A stretch of 51,930 bases of DNA from Pseudoxanthomonas taiwanensis (GTDB lineage: Bacteria; Pseudomonadota; Gammaproteobacteria; Xanthomonadales; Xanthomonadaceae), in NCBI RefSeq assembly GCF_010093135.1, contig NZ_PDWK01000013.1, positions 1 through 51,930 of the forward strand, given 5' to 3'. Positions within the stretch are counted from its first letter, which is position 1, and every line of letters begins with the position of its first letter. The notes beneath the pieces are model-generated. The model saw nothing but the letters and a program-made list of their open reading frames with translations. It searched no databases and was not told where the DNA came from. The position numbers and the translations under genes were made by a program. Shown here piece after piece: positions 18,550-27,196 of the stretch.

Positions 18550-18703
18550 CTCGTGACCGGGCAGGACGTCGTGCGGGACCACCGAACCACCGGAAACGTC
18601 CGCGGGACGGCGCATGGGCCGGGCGGCGTTCTCCAGCGGGACGGCGGACGGATGCATGGCGGCTGGCTCCGGTCGACCGGGCGGTTGGAGTACCGCCCGG
18701 ACG
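18513..18703 (-). ncRNA. Candidate small RNA or leader upstream of the ydcH-like gene
   Basis: A promoter-like pair (18709-18737) predicts a start near 18702; a 9-bp hairpin (18678-18686 with 18693-18701) would form the 5' end, and an intrinsic terminator (18513-18549) the 3' end, giving about 190 nt. The 10-mer GTCCCGCACG occurs twice near the 3' end, so alternative pairings with the terminator stem are possible. No known RNA family is recognised. A 64-codon ORF overlaps it but runs through the terminator and looks random. Confidence 0.35.
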
Positions 18704-18708
18704 CTTCG

Positions 18709-18737
18709 ACCCTACCCCACCCCACAGGAGCGGACAA
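18709..18737 (-). promoter_or_regulatory. Putative promoter of the candidate small RNA
   Basis: TTGTCC (18737-18732) and TAGGGT (18714-18709) on the minus strand with a 17-base spacer. The -35 matches consensus at 4 of 6, the -10 only at 3 of 6. Confidence 0.3.
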
Positions 18738-18805
18738 GCGGGGTTTGCCCGGAACTGCGACCGCCAGTCAGAAACGGACCAGGGAACGCAAACCGTTGGA
18801 CTAGG

Positions 18806-18839
18806 TGAATACGCGACGGCCACGACCGTCGCGTATTCA
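18806..18839. terminator. 14-bp perfect hairpin after the OmpA-like gene
   Basis: Arms 18806-18819 and 18826-18839 pair perfectly around a six-base loop, 20 bases beyond the stop of the OmpA-like gene on the minus strand. No T-run follows on either strand. Confidence 0.6.
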
Positions 18840-18859
18840 GGCGATGCGACCGCACCGGC

Positions 18860-19753
18860 TCAGGGTGCGACAACCACCTCGGCCGCGCGCTGCGCGCTGG
18901 CCGGCCCGCTCCTGCCCTCGGCCTTGATCCGCGCGGCGGGCACGCCGGCCTGGACCAGCGCCTCGCGCAGGGCCTGGGCGCGGGCCTGGGCCAGCTTGGC
19001 ATCCTGCGACCAGGCCTGCACGCGCACGTTGCGCGTGTTGATCTGCAGGTAGGCGGCCAGGGCCGCGGCGGCGTCCTTGCCGGAGGCGCTGAGCGCGCCC
19101 TTGCCGGCGGCGTAGGCGCTGCCCGGCAGGGTGAACACCTCGCTCTGGCCGTCGAAGCGCGCCGGCGGCAGTTTCTTGCCGGACACCAGCTCGGCCTCCT
19201 GGCGCGCCAGCTCGGCCTCCTTGCGGCGGGCCGCGCTCAGCTGCGCGCTCTGCCGGCTGGCGGCCTTGCCCAGGGCCTGCTCGGCCTCGGTGCGGGCCGC
19301 GGCCTCGGCCTCCGCGGCCAGGCGCAGGCGCTCGGCCTCCTCGGCCTGGATCTGGGCCTGGATGCGCAGGCGTTCGGCCTCGCGGCGGGCCTCCTCCGCC
19401 TCACGGCGGCTGGCCTCCAGCAGCAGCTCGGTGCGGCGCTGGTCCAGCCGCGCCAGCTCCTGGCGCGCAGCCTCGGTCCGCACCGCCAGCTCGGCGATCT
19501 CCACCCGCCGCTCGGCCAGGTACAGGGCTTCGGGCCGGGCGGCGCGCCGGGCCGCGGCCAGCGCCGCCAGCGCCTCGCGGGCCTGCATCTGCTCGAACGG
19601 GGCCAGCCGGGCGACGTCCGGGTCGGCCTGCAGCGCCTCCAGGCGGGCCTGCAGCCGCAGCACGTCCGGATCGTCGGCCGCCGGCGCAGGCACGGCCACC
19701 AGCAGCGCCAGCCCCAGCAGGCCGGCGCGCACGCACGGGAAGCGGCGGCTCAT
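18860..19753 (-). CDS. Exported coiled-coil protein with C-terminal OmpA-like domain
   Basis: 297 aa. A signal peptide (positively charged start, GLLGLALLVAVPAPA, cleavage after AAA/AD) precedes a long Ala/Glu/Arg-rich helical region (about 30-190) with heptads such as EEARREAERLRIQAQIQAEEAERL. The C-terminal about 100 residues look like a diverged OmpA peptidoglycan-binding domain (GKGALSASGKDAAAALAAYL, AQARAQALREALVQAGVPAA); the usual NxxLSxxRA signature is altered. It likely sits in the periplasm, attached to or near peptidoglycan. Its ATG overlaps the stop of the DUF4398 gene, and such pairs are common in Xanthomonadaceae. Role unknown. Confidence 0.75.
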   Translation of the reverse strand: MSRRFPCVRAGLLGLALLVAVPAPAADDPDVLRLQARLEALQADPDVARLAPFEQMQAREALAALAAARRAARPEALYLAERRVEIAELAVRTEAARQELARLDQRRTELLLEASRREAEEARREAERLRIQAQIQAEEAERLRLAAEAEAAARTEAEQALGKAASRQSAQLSAARRKEAELARQEAELVSGKKLPPARFDGQSEVFTLPGSAYAAGKGALSASGKDAAAALAAYLQINTRNVRVQAWSQDAKLAQARAQALREALVQAGVPAARIKAEGRSGPASAQRAAEVVVAP

Positions 19754-20151
19754 CGGGCACCCTCCGTGGCCAGGCCCAGGCGCTGGCGCAGCTCGTCCAC
19801 CTCGTTTCGGCGTGCCTGCACGGCGGCCTCGACCTGGGCCAGCTCGCTGCGGACCCGGGCCAGGTCGGCGTCGGCCTCCGCGCGCAGGGCCAGCGGCGCG
19901 GCCTCCCTGCGCTCGCGCCGGCTGGAGGACAGCGCCGCGGTCTGGGCCTGGACCAGGGTCTGCCGGGCCAGTTCCAGCAGGTCGGGGGCGTAGTGGTCGG
20001 CGTCGGCCCGCTGGGCCTTGACCACCGCCTGCTCGGCCCGCTGCAGCTCCGGGACCGCGGCCGTCTGGGCGTGGGCCGTGACGGCCAGCCCGGAAGCGAG
20101 CAGCAGCGCGCACAGGCGCCGCGGGAAGTATGCGAAGCTAGGATCGTTCAT
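19750..20151 (-). CDS. DUF4398 domain protein, exported
   Basis: 133 aa. Signal peptide with LCALLLASGLAVTAHA-Q; the mature protein is an alpha-helical hairpin-like domain (ELQRAEQAVVKAQRADADHYAPDLLEL matches the DUF4398 core AxxAlxxAraAgAxxYAPxxL). Relatives are periplasmic or lipid-anchored; here no lipobox Cys is seen. Start at ATG 20151 gives a complete signal peptide; a longer start at 20211 would bury it. The stop overlaps the OmpA-like start, so the two are a coupled pair, divergent from pilU. Confidence 0.75.
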   Translation of the reverse strand: MNDPSFAYFPRRLCALLLASGLAVTAHAQTAAVPELQRAEQAVVKAQRADADHYAPDLLELARQTLVQAQTAALSSSRRERREAAPLALRAEADADLARVRSELAQVEAAVQARRNEVDELRQRLGLATEGAR

Positions 20152-20255
20152 CGGGGAACGTCGCGTCCTGAGGGTCGCGGCCATTGTCGGAAGCCAGGAC
20201 CGCACGCGCAACGTGGAAGTTCCCGGCCGGAGGAATCCTGGGGGATATCGCGCAC

Positions 20256-21395
20256 ATGGATATCGGCTACTTCCTGAAGCTCATGACCGAGAAGAACGCC
20301 TCGGACATGTTCCTGACCACCGGGGCGCCGGTCTACATCAAGATCGAGGGCAAGATGTATCCCCTCGGCAGCACCGGGCTGCCGCCGGGGCTGGTCAAGA
20401 AGATCGCCTACTCGCTGATGGACGAGGGCCAGGTGCCGCAGTTCGAGCGCGACTTGGAGCTCAACATGGCCATCGCCGTGCGCGACGCCGGCCGCTTCCG
20501 CGTCAACGTGTTCAAGCAGCGCGGCGAGGTGGGCATGGTCATCCGCGCCATCCGCAGCGTGATCCCCTCGATCGAGGAGCTGAACCTGCCGGAGGTGCTG
20601 AAGGACATCATCATGACCCCGCGCGGCCTGGTCCTGATCGTCGGTTCGACCGGCTCGGGCAAGTCCACCGCGCTGGCATCGATGATCGACTACCGCAACA
20701 GCAACACCACCGGCCACATCCTCACCATTGAGGACCCGATCGAGTACCTGCACAAGCACAAGAAGTCGATCGTCAACCAGCGCGAGGTGGGCCTGGACAC
20801 CCACGCCTTCCACAACGCGCTGAAGAACGCCATGCGCGAGGCGCCGGACGTGATCCTGATCGGCGAGATCCTCGACGCCACCACCATGGAGGCGGCCATC
20901 GCCTTCGCCGAGACCGGCCACCTGTGCCTGGCCACCCTGCACTCCAACAACGCCGACCAGACCATCGAGCGCATCCTCAACTTCTTCCCGGAGAGCGCGC
21001 ACAGGAACATCCTGATGAACCTGGCGCTGAACCTGCGCGCGGTGGTCTCGCTGCGCCTGGTCCAGGGCGTGGACGGCCGCCGCCTGCCGGCCACCGAGGT
21101 GCTGATCAACACCCCGGTGATCGGCGACCTGCTGCGCCGCGGCCAGGTGCACGAGCTGAAGAAGGCCATGGAGGAGTCGCTGGAGGAAGGCATGCACACC
21201 TTCGACCAGTGCCTGTTCCGCCTGGCCAAGCAGGGCCGCATCACCCAGGAGGAGGCGCTGCGCGCGGCCGACTCACGCGACGGCCTGGCGCTGAAGTTCC
21301 GCTTCTCCGAGGGCGCCGACGAAGAACACGACCCGTACGCGGACGTCAACGAGGCCCCGGCGGCCTCGTCGCAGATCACCCACGGCTTCCTCTGA
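20256..21395 (+). CDS. pilU: Twitching motility ATPase PilU
   Basis: 379 aa PilT/PilU-type hexameric ATPase that helps retract type IV pili at the inner membrane. Walker A is VGSTGSGKST, the Asp box ILTIEDPIEYLH, and the His box AETGHLCLATLHSNNADQT. The DIGYFLKLMTEKNASDMF start and the C-terminal acidic tail fit PilU rather than PilT. One oddity: the Walker B/arginine stretch reads LIGEILDATTMEA where the family has GEIRD; the Arg is replaced by Leu (CTC). No pilT lies next to it in this window; the next gene is convergent. The ATG at 20256 follows a GGGGG ribosome site. Confidence 0.9.
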   Translation: MDIGYFLKLMTEKNASDMFLTTGAPVYIKIEGKMYPLGSTGLPPGLVKKIAYSLMDEGQVPQFERDLELNMAIAVRDAGRFRVNVFKQRGEVGMVIRAIRSVIPSIEELNLPEVLKDIIMTPRGLVLIVGSTGSGKSTALASMIDYRNSNTTGHILTIEDPIEYLHKHKKSIVNQREVGLDTHAFHNALKNAMREAPDVILIGEILDATTMEAAIAFAETGHLCLATLHSNNADQTIERILNFFPESAHRNILMNLALNLRAVVSLRLVQGVDGRRLPATEVLINTPVIGDLLRRGQVHELKKAMEESLEEGMHTFDQCLFRLAKQGRITQEEALRAADSRDGLALKFRFSEGADEEHDPYADVNEAPAASSQITHGFL

Positions 21396-21422
21396 TCGGC
21401 CGCCGCGGCGGCCGGGGCGCGG

Positions 21423-22106
21423 TCAGGACGCGGCGGGCGCGTCCGGCTGCGCCTCCGGGGCCGCGGTCCGGAACGCCGGCAGCGCCAGGCAGGCCCGCTC
21501 GATCCGGGCCAGGGTGGGCCACGCCTCCACGTCCATGCCGAAGCGGCGGGCGTTGTACAGCTGCGGCACCAGGCAGCAGTCGGCCAGGCCCGGCGCGTCG
21601 CCGTGGCAGAACGCCCCGGTGGCCGGGTCGTCGGCCAGCATCGCCTCCAGCGCCGCCAGGCCGGTACCGATCCAGTGCCGCACCCAGGTCTCGCGCTCGG
21701 CCTGCGGCACGGCCCACTGCTGCTCGAAGAACTGCAGCACGCGCAGGTTGTTGAGCGGGTGCACGTCGCAGGCCACCGCCTGGGCGAGCGCGCGCACCCG
21801 CGCCCGGCCGCGCGCGTCGGCCGGCAGCAGCGCCGGCTGCGGCCAGCACTCGTCCAGGTACTCGAGGATGGCCAGCGACTGGCGCAGCACGCGCCGGCCG
21901 TGCACCAGCACCGGCACCAGTTCCTGCGGGTTGAGCGCGCGGTATCCGGCGGCGTGCTGCTGGCCGCCGTCGCGCAGCAGGTGCACGGGCACGGATTCGT
22001 ATGCCAGCGCCTTCAGTGCCAGGCCGATGCGCACCCGGTAGGCGGCCGAGGAGCGCCAGTAGGTGTACAGGCGCAACGGTTCGGTGTCGTGGTCCCGGCT
22101 CTGCAT
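21423..22106 (-). CDS. maiA: Maleylacetoacetate isomerase (zeta-class GST)
   Basis: 227 aa with thioredoxin-like N-terminal and helical C-terminal domains. The zeta-class active-site motif appears as YWRSSAAYRVRIGLALK (consensus SSCSxRVRIAL; Cys replaced by Ala), and ILEYLDECWP and DVHPLNNLRVL are also family-like. It isomerises maleylacetoacetate to fumarylacetoacetate, with glutathione, in tyrosine/homogentisate breakdown. It starts 28 bases after the fumarylacetoacetase stop, so the two form an operon. Confidence 0.88.
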   Translation of the reverse strand: MQSRDHDTEPLRLYTYWRSSAAYRVRIGLALKALAYESVPVHLLRDGGQQHAAGYRALNPQELVPVLVHGRRVLRQSLAILEYLDECWPQPALLPADARGRARVRALAQAVACDVHPLNNLRVLQFFEQQWAVPQAERETWVRHWIGTGLAALEAMLADDPATGAFCHGDAPGLADCCLVPQLYNARRFGMDVEAWPTLARIERACLALPAFRTAAPEAQPDAPAAS

Positions 22107-22134
22107 GCTCCCTCCCCTGTGGCCGCGCGGCGGC

Positions 22135-23130
22135 TCAGGCCGCCGGCGGGTCCTGGCGTTCGATCCGCTGGTCGATGGCGCCGAAGATGCTGCGGCCCTG
22201 GCGGTCGAACATCTCGATGCGCACCCGGTCGCCGAACTTCAGGAACGGGGGGCTCGGCTTACCGTCGCGCAGCATCTCCACCGTGCGCTTCTCGGCGAAG
22301 CACGAGGCCCCGCGCGAGAGGTCGTGGTTGGCGATGGTGCCGGAGCCGACCAGGGTGCCGGCGGCCAGCGGCCGGGTCCTGGCGGCATGGGCCACCAGCT
22401 GGGCGAAGTCGAACTGCATGTCCTCGCCGGCCTCCGGGGCGCCGAACCACTCCCCGTTGACGTGGGTCACCAGCGGCAGGTGCAGCTTGTTGCCGCGCCA
22501 GGCCTCGCCCAGCTCGTCCGGGGTGACGAACACCGGGCTCAGCGCCGAGCGCGGCTTGGACTGCAGGAAGCCGAAGCCCTTGGCCAGCTCGGCCGGGATC
22601 AGGTTGCGCAGGGACACGTCGTTGACCAGGCCGACCAGCTGGATGTGGCCGGCGGCCTGCTCCGGGGTCACCGCCATCGGCACGTCGTCGGTGACCACCA
22701 CGATCTCGGCCTCCAGGTCGATGCCGTAGTCCTCGCTGACCACGCGCACCGGGTCGCGCGGACCGAGGAAGCCGGCGCTGGTGGCCTGGTACATCAGCGG
22801 GTCGGTGTAGAAGCTCTCCGGCACCTCGGCACCGCGGGCACGGCGCACCCGCTCCCCGTGCGGCAGGTAGGCGCTGCCGTCCACGAACTCGTAGGCGCGC
22901 GGCAGCGGCGCGGCCAGGGCGGCGTGGTCCAGCTCGAAGACGCCCTCGGCCCGGCCTTCCTCCAGCGCCGCGGCCAGCGCGTTCAGGCGCGGCGCAGTGG
23001 CCTGCCAGTCGTCCAGGGCCTGCTGCAGCGTGGCGGCGATGCCGGTGGCGCGCACGGCGCGGGTCAGGTCGCGCGAGACGACCACGAGGGTGCCGTCGCG
23101 GCCGCCTTCCTTCAGGGTTCCGAGCTTCAT
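22135..23130 (-). CDS. Fumarylacetoacetate hydrolase family protein
   Basis: 331 aa, FAH fold. The metal-binding stretch is seen in DYGIDLEAEIVVVTDD, and VGLVNDVSLRNLIPAEL plus KGFGFLQSKPRSALSPVFVTP are typical of the bacterial fumarylacetoacetase group that pairs with MaiA. It hydrolyses fumarylacetoacetate to fumarate and acetoacetate, the last step of tyrosine catabolism. Start at ATG 23130 gives the family N-terminus KLGTLKEGGRDGTLVVVSRD; the longer frame upstream is not family-like. Confidence 0.88.
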   Translation of the reverse strand: MKLGTLKEGGRDGTLVVVSRDLTRAVRATGIAATLQQALDDWQATAPRLNALAAALEEGRAEGVFELDHAALAAPLPRAYEFVDGSAYLPHGERVRRARGAEVPESFYTDPLMYQATSAGFLGPRDPVRVVSEDYGIDLEAEIVVVTDDVPMAVTPEQAAGHIQLVGLVNDVSLRNLIPAELAKGFGFLQSKPRSALSPVFVTPDELGEAWRGNKLHLPLVTHVNGEWFGAPEAGEDMQFDFAQLVAHAARTRPLAAGTLVGSGTIANHDLSRGASCFAEKRTVEMLRDGKPSPPFLKFGDRVRIEMFDRQGRSIFGAIDQRIERQDPPAA

Positions 23131-23160
23131 CCGGGGTGTTTCCTGCGGTCTGGTGGCCGG

Positions 23161-23189
23161 ATTGTAGCGGCGACGGGAAATGGTTTCAG
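23161..23189 (-). promoter_or_regulatory. Putative promoter of the fumarylacetoacetase-maiA operon
   Basis: CTGAAA (23189-23184) and TACAAT (23166-23161) on the minus strand with a 17-base spacer, 30 bases before the ATG at 23130. Confidence 0.5.
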
Positions 23190-23256
23190 GGGAAACTTGG
23201 CTGCCGCCACATGAACGGCGCCCGCACCAGCGCCGGCCGCCGCGCCCGGCATGGCG

Positions 23257-23471
23257 TAGAATCCGCGCCGGTTGCCCGGTGGCCCGTTTCCCATGGGCCG
23301 GCTCCGCCCCCGGCGGCGCCCCGCCCGCTCCGACGTCTTCCGCGGCAATCGTCCGGTGTCCCGCACCGGTTCCCGTTTTCTCGCAGCGCGGTTCAAGGGA
23401 ACGCTCCGAGTCCCCCGGCCCCACCACGGCCCGGTCCGCCCGCGCGGGCCGTCACCAAGGAGTGTTCCCCC
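23257..23471 (+). promoter_or_regulatory. Likely long 5' leader of the DEAD-box helicase gene
   Basis: A TAGAAT box at 23257-23262 would start transcription near 23270, leaving about 200 bases of untranslated leader before ATG 23472. Long leaders are common for DEAD-box and cold-induced genes, where the helicase or RNase E may act on its own mRNA. No clear -35 box and no known RNA motif are seen. The divergent gap 23131-23471 holds no gene. Confidence 0.3.
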
Positions 23472-24800
23472 ATGTCGTTCCAATCCCTGGGCCTGGCGCC
23501 CACCCTGCTGCGTGCGCTGTCCGAACAGGGCTACCAGACCCCCACCCCCATCCAGCAGGCCGCGATCCCGCTGGTCCTGGAGGGCCATGACCTTCTGGCC
23601 GGCGCCCAGACCGGCACCGGCAAGACCGCCGCCTTCGGCCTGCCGCTGCTGCAGCGCCTGGCCGCCACGCCGCAGCGCGACCGCCGCCCGCGTGCCCTGG
23701 TGCTGGCCCCCACCCGCGAGCTGGCCCTGCAGGTGCACGAGAACCTGCGCGCCTACACCAGGTACCAGCGCGTCTCCAGCGCCGTGGTCTACGGCGGCGT
23801 GGGCATGGGCCAGCAGCTGGAGGCGCTGCGCCGCGGCGTGGACCTGCTGATCGCCTGCCCCGGCCGCCTGATCGACCACCTCGCGCGCGGCAGCGTGGAC
23901 CTGTCAGCGGTGGAGGTGCTGGTGCTGGACGAGGCCGACCGCATGCTGGACATGGGCTTCCTGCCCTCGATCAAGCGCATCCTGGCCAAGCTGCCGCGGC
24001 AGGAGCGGCAGACGCTGCTGTTCTCGGCCACCTTCGCCGACCCGATCAAGCAACTGGCCATGGAGTTCATGCGCAGCCCGCGCGAGGTGATGGTGACTCC
24101 ACGCAACACCGTGGCCGAGACCATCGCCCATCGCGTGCATCCGGTGGACAGCGGCCGCAAGCGCGCCCTGCTGCTGCACCTGCTGGCCGCCGACACGCGC
24201 GTGCAGACCCTGGTGTTCGCCCGCACCAAGCACGGCAGCGACCGCCTGGCCCAGTTCCTGGAGAAGGTCGGCGTGCGCGCCGCCGCGATCCACGGCAACA
24301 AGAGCCAGAACCAGCGCCAGCGCGCCCTGGCCGAGTTCAAGGCCGGCAAGGTCAAGGTGCTGGTGGCCACCGACATCGCCGCCCGTGGCATCGACATCGA
24401 CCAGCTGCCGCGGGTGATCAACTACGACCTGCCGATGGTGGCCGAGGACTACGTGCACCGCATCGGTCGCACCGGCCGCAACGGCGCCAGTGGCCAGGCC
24501 ATCTCCCTGGTCGCGCAGGAGGACGCCAGGCTGCTGCGCCAGATCGTGCGTCTCCTGGGCCGCGACATGGACATCCAGGAGGTGGAGGGGTTCGCCCCGG
24601 CCACGCCGATCCGCTGGGGCGAAGGCGCCCCCGGCAAGGCCCGGGCGGCCGGCGGCGCGGACGCGCCGCGCAAGCCTGCCGGCCACCGCGGCCGCCGCCC
24701 GCAGGGCAAGGCACCGCGCCATGCCCACGCCGGTGCCCCGGGCGGCCACCGTCCGCCGCGCCCGCAGCCGCCGCGGCACGGCGCCACGCCGCAGGCCTGA
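23472..24800 (+). CDS. rhlE: ATP-dependent RNA helicase, DEAD-box (RhlE type)
   Basis: 442 aa. All core motifs are visible: Q motif FQSLGLAPTLLRAL...TPTPIQQ, motif I AQTGTGKT, Ia PTRELA, II VLDEADRMLDMGF, III FSATF, IV VFARTKH, V ATDIAARGIDI and VI HRIGRTGR. After about residue 370 the tail is low-complexity and rich in Gly, Pro, Arg and His, as in RhlE-type enzymes that bind RNA non-specifically. It unwinds RNA duplexes in ribosome assembly or mRNA decay. The long leader upstream suggests post-transcriptional control. Confidence 0.9.
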   Translation: MSFQSLGLAPTLLRALSEQGYQTPTPIQQAAIPLVLEGHDLLAGAQTGTGKTAAFGLPLLQRLAATPQRDRRPRALVLAPTRELALQVHENLRAYTRYQRVSSAVVYGGVGMGQQLEALRRGVDLLIACPGRLIDHLARGSVDLSAVEVLVLDEADRMLDMGFLPSIKRILAKLPRQERQTLLFSATFADPIKQLAMEFMRSPREVMVTPRNTVAETIAHRVHPVDSGRKRALLLHLLAADTRVQTLVFARTKHGSDRLAQFLEKVGVRAAAIHGNKSQNQRQRALAEFKAGKVKVLVATDIAARGIDIDQLPRVINYDLPMVAEDYVHRIGRTGRNGASGQAISLVAQEDARLLRQIVRLLGRDMDIQEVEGFAPATPIRWGEGAPGKARAAGGADAPRKPAGHRGRRPQGKAPRHAHAGAPGGHRPPRPQPPRHGATPQA

Positions 24801-24883
24801 TCCCGCGCCGCTGGCCTCCCGTCTCCCCCCGTCTGCTAGGGTGGACCGGCGCACACCGCGCCTGCTCAGGGGGAGGGGGAGAG

Positions 24884-26749
24884 ATGCCTGCACGCACCAT
24901 CGTCATCGCCGCGCTCGGCCTGGTGCTGGCCTGCGCCGCGGCCATGCCGGCGGCCGCGGCCGACACGCCGGCGCCACGCGCCGGGCTGCGCGCGTTCGCC
25001 GACGAGGCCGAGCTGGACCGCCTGCTACGGCACTGGCAGGCCAAGGCCGAGGAGGAGCAGCGCTCGCGGCGGCGGCTCTCCGCGCTGCCGATGCCGGCCG
25101 CCCCGGCACCGGCCGCCGCCCCCATGCCCGCGCCGGCCGCCGCGGCCGAGTCCATCACCAATGTGCAGACCGCCGGTGTGGACGAGGGCGGCATCGTCAA
25201 CCGCCACGGCGACCACCTGATCGTCCTGCGCCGTGGCCGCCTGTTCACCGTGCGCATCGGCGCAGCCCGCCTGGAACCGGTGGCGCACGTGGACGCCTTC
25301 CCGCCGGGTGCGCAGGCCCACGGCGACTGGTACGACGAGCTGCTGGTGGCCGGCGACACCGTGGTGGTGGTCGGCTACAGCTACCGCCGCGGCGGCACCG
25401 AAATCGGCCTGTTCGACATCGACGCCGGCGGCCACTTAGCCTGGCGCGCCAGCTACCACCTGCGCAGCAGCGACTACTACTCGGCCGGCAACTACGCCAC
25501 CCGCCTGGTCGGTGACACACTGGTGCTCTACACCCCGCAGCACTTCGGGCCGTGGGGACGGCCGATGAAGGAGCGGCTGCCGGCCTTGCGCCGCTGGCAG
25601 GCAAAGGACGCGGGGGAGTTCCGCCGCATCCTGCCGGCCACGCGCATCTTCCGCACCGACGATCCGCTGGACCCGTTCGGCGATGGCGTGGCCCTGCACA
25701 CCGTCACCACCTGCGACCTGGCGCGGCCGGAGCTGGAGTGCACCGCCACCGCGGTGCTGGGGCCGCCGGGCCGGGTGTTCTACGTCTCCCAGGACTCGGT
25801 GTTCGTCTGGACCACCGCCCGCGCCCGCGGCACGGGGCCCGGCCGTTCGGCGGTGTTCCGCATCCCGCTGGACGGCGCCACGCCCACCGCGCTGAAGACC
25901 ACCGGCGGTCCGGTGGACCAGCTGTCCTTCCTGCAGGGCGAGGACGGCCACCTCAACGTGCTGCTGCGCGCCGACAGCGCGGGCGAGGGCATGTGGGCCG
26001 GGCGCCTGCAGCGCGGCGAGCTGGCGCTGCTGCGGGTGCCGCTGGACCTGTTCGGCGACGGCACCACCGCCGCACCCGCCTCGGCCTACCGCAGCCTGCC
26101 CGCGCCGCCCGGCGGACCGCTCAGCAACCGCTTCATCGGCGACTGGCTGGTGTACGGCCAGGCTGCGCGCCACCCCGGCTGGGGACGCGGGTCCGGGGAC
26201 GGTGGCCGCGCCTACGCGCTGCGCCACGCCGACGCCGCCGCGGCGGTGCGGGAGATCCCGCTGCGCCACGGCGTGGAACGCATCGAGGCGATGGGCAGGG
26301 ACGCGGTGCTGGTGGGCAACGCCGGCGACGACCTGCTGTTCAGCAGCCTGCGCCTGGACCGCGACGCCAGCCTGGCCGGCGTCTACGTGCACCCCGGCGC
26401 ACGCCAGGCCGAATCGCGCACCCACGGATTCTTCTACCGCCCCACCGGTACCGACCAGGGCATGGTCGGACTGCCGGTCCTGCGTGGCCGGGGCGCGGCG
26501 GTGGCCTTCCTGCGCAACGCGGCCCTGCGCCTGCAGGGCCTGGGCCAGCTGGAGGCGCGGCCCGCGGGCGATCAGGACGACGGCTGCCAGGCCAGCTGCG
26601 TGGACTGGTACGGCAACGCTCGGCCGATCTTCGTCGGCGAGCGGGTGTTCGCGCTGATGGGTTACGAGCTGGTCGAGGGCCACGTGCGCGACGGCCGCAT
26701 CGACGAGCGCCGCCGCCTCGACTTCACCCCGCCGACGCGCGCGCGGTGA
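24884..26749 (+). CDS. Secreted beta-propeller domain protein
   Basis: 621 aa. The N-terminus is a signal peptide ([21 protein letters not shown]). Residues about 35-85 hold a charged helix and an Ala/Pro-rich linker. The remainder matches the beta-propeller family seen in secreted bacterial and archaeal proteins (Pfam Beta_propel), which opens with a block like [20 protein letters not shown] and repeats [14 protein letters not shown] strand units. Two Cys near the C-terminus (CQASC) could form a disulfide. A strong GGGGGAGGGGGA ribosome site precedes ATG 24884. No enzymatic motif is seen; binding or scaffold roles are possible. Confidence 0.75.
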   Translation: MPARTIVIAALGLVLACAAAMPAAAADTPAPRAGLRAFADEAELDRLLRHWQAKAEEEQRSRRRLSALPMPAAPAPAAAPMPAPAAAAESITNVQTAGVDEGGIVNRHGDHLIVLRRGRLFTVRIGAARLEPVAHVDAFPPGAQAHGDWYDELLVAGDTVVVVGYSYRRGGTEIGLFDIDAGGHLAWRASYHLRSSDYYSAGNYATRLVGDTLVLYTPQHFGPWGRPMKERLPALRRWQAKDAGEFRRILPATRIFRTDDPLDPFGDGVALHTVTTCDLARPELECTATAVLGPPGRVFYVSQDSVFVWTTARARGTGPGRSAVFRIPLDGATPTALKTTGGPVDQLSFLQGEDGHLNVLLRADSAGEGMWAGRLQRGELALLRVPLDLFGDGTTAAPASAYRSLPAPPGGPLSNRFIGDWLVYGQAARHPGWGRGSGDGGRAYALRHADAAAAVREIPLRHGVERIEAMGRDAVLVGNAGDDLLFSSLRLDRDASLAGVYVHPGARQAESRTHGFFYRPTGTDQGMVGLPVLRGRGAAVAFLRNAALRLQGLGQLEARPAGDQDDGCQASCVDWYGNARPIFVGERVFALMGYELVEGHVRDGRIDERRRLDFTPPTRAR

Positions 26750-26784
26750 ACCGCCGGCGTGGCGGGGCCAGGCCCGCCACGCCG

Positions 26785-26790
26785 TACAAT
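26785..26790 (+). promoter_or_regulatory. -10 box close to the queD start, possible leaderless mRNA
   Basis: TACAAT ends six bases before the queD ATG at 26797, so transcription would begin at or next to the start codon. No good -35 box lies 17 bases upstream. Confidence 0.4.
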
Positions 26791-26796
26791 GGCGGC

Positions 26797-27150
26797 ATGG
26801 ACATCTTCAAGGTCTTCACCATCGAGGCGGCCCACCGCCTGCCGCACGTGCCCGAAGGGCACAAGTGCGGGCGCCTGCACGGCCACTCGTTCCGGGTGGA
26901 GATCCACGTCGCCGGCGAGCCCGACCCGCATACCGGCTGGATCATGGACTTCGCCGACATCAAGGCCGCCTTCGCCCCGCTGTACGCGCAGCTGGACCAC
27001 CACTACCTCAACGAGGTCGAGGGCCTGGAGAATCCGACCAGCGAGCGCCTGGCCATGTGGATCTGGGAGCGGCTCAAGCCGGCCCTGCCGCAGCTGAGCG
27101 AGGTGGCGGTGCACGAGACCTGCACCTCCGGCTGCCGCTACCGCGGCTGA
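26797..27150 (+). CDS. queD: 6-carboxytetrahydropterin synthase
   Basis: 117 aa. Zinc ligands are His13 (EAAHRL) and His28/His30 (RLHGHSF); the catalytic Cys24 ([10 protein letters not shown]) is in place, and the C-terminal [13 protein letters not shown] supplies the conserved Glu. It makes 6-carboxy-tetrahydropterin from dihydroneopterin triphosphate, the first dedicated step toward queuosine. The N-terminus starts directly at the fold ([13 protein letters not shown]), so this ATG is well supported. The gene is isolated from other queuosine genes here. Confidence 0.93.
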   Translation: MDIFKVFTIEAAHRLPHVPEGHKCGRLHGHSFRVEIHVAGEPDPHTGWIMDFADIKAAFAPLYAQLDHHYLNEVEGLENPTSERLAMWIWERLKPALPQLSEVAVHETCTSGCRYRG

Positions 27151-27196
27151 GCCGGCCGGGCCGGCGGCCCCGCACTGGCTGGACGTGGCGTTGAAT

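Noticed and set aside
18463-18657. 64-codon ORF in the candidate small-RNA region as a leader peptide
   Set aside because: It crosses the terminator stem, has no run of one amino acid typical of attenuation peptides and no family resemblance.
23131-23471. A small gene in the gap before the helicase
   Set aside because: Frames here are short and unlike proteins; a 5' leader explains the gap better.
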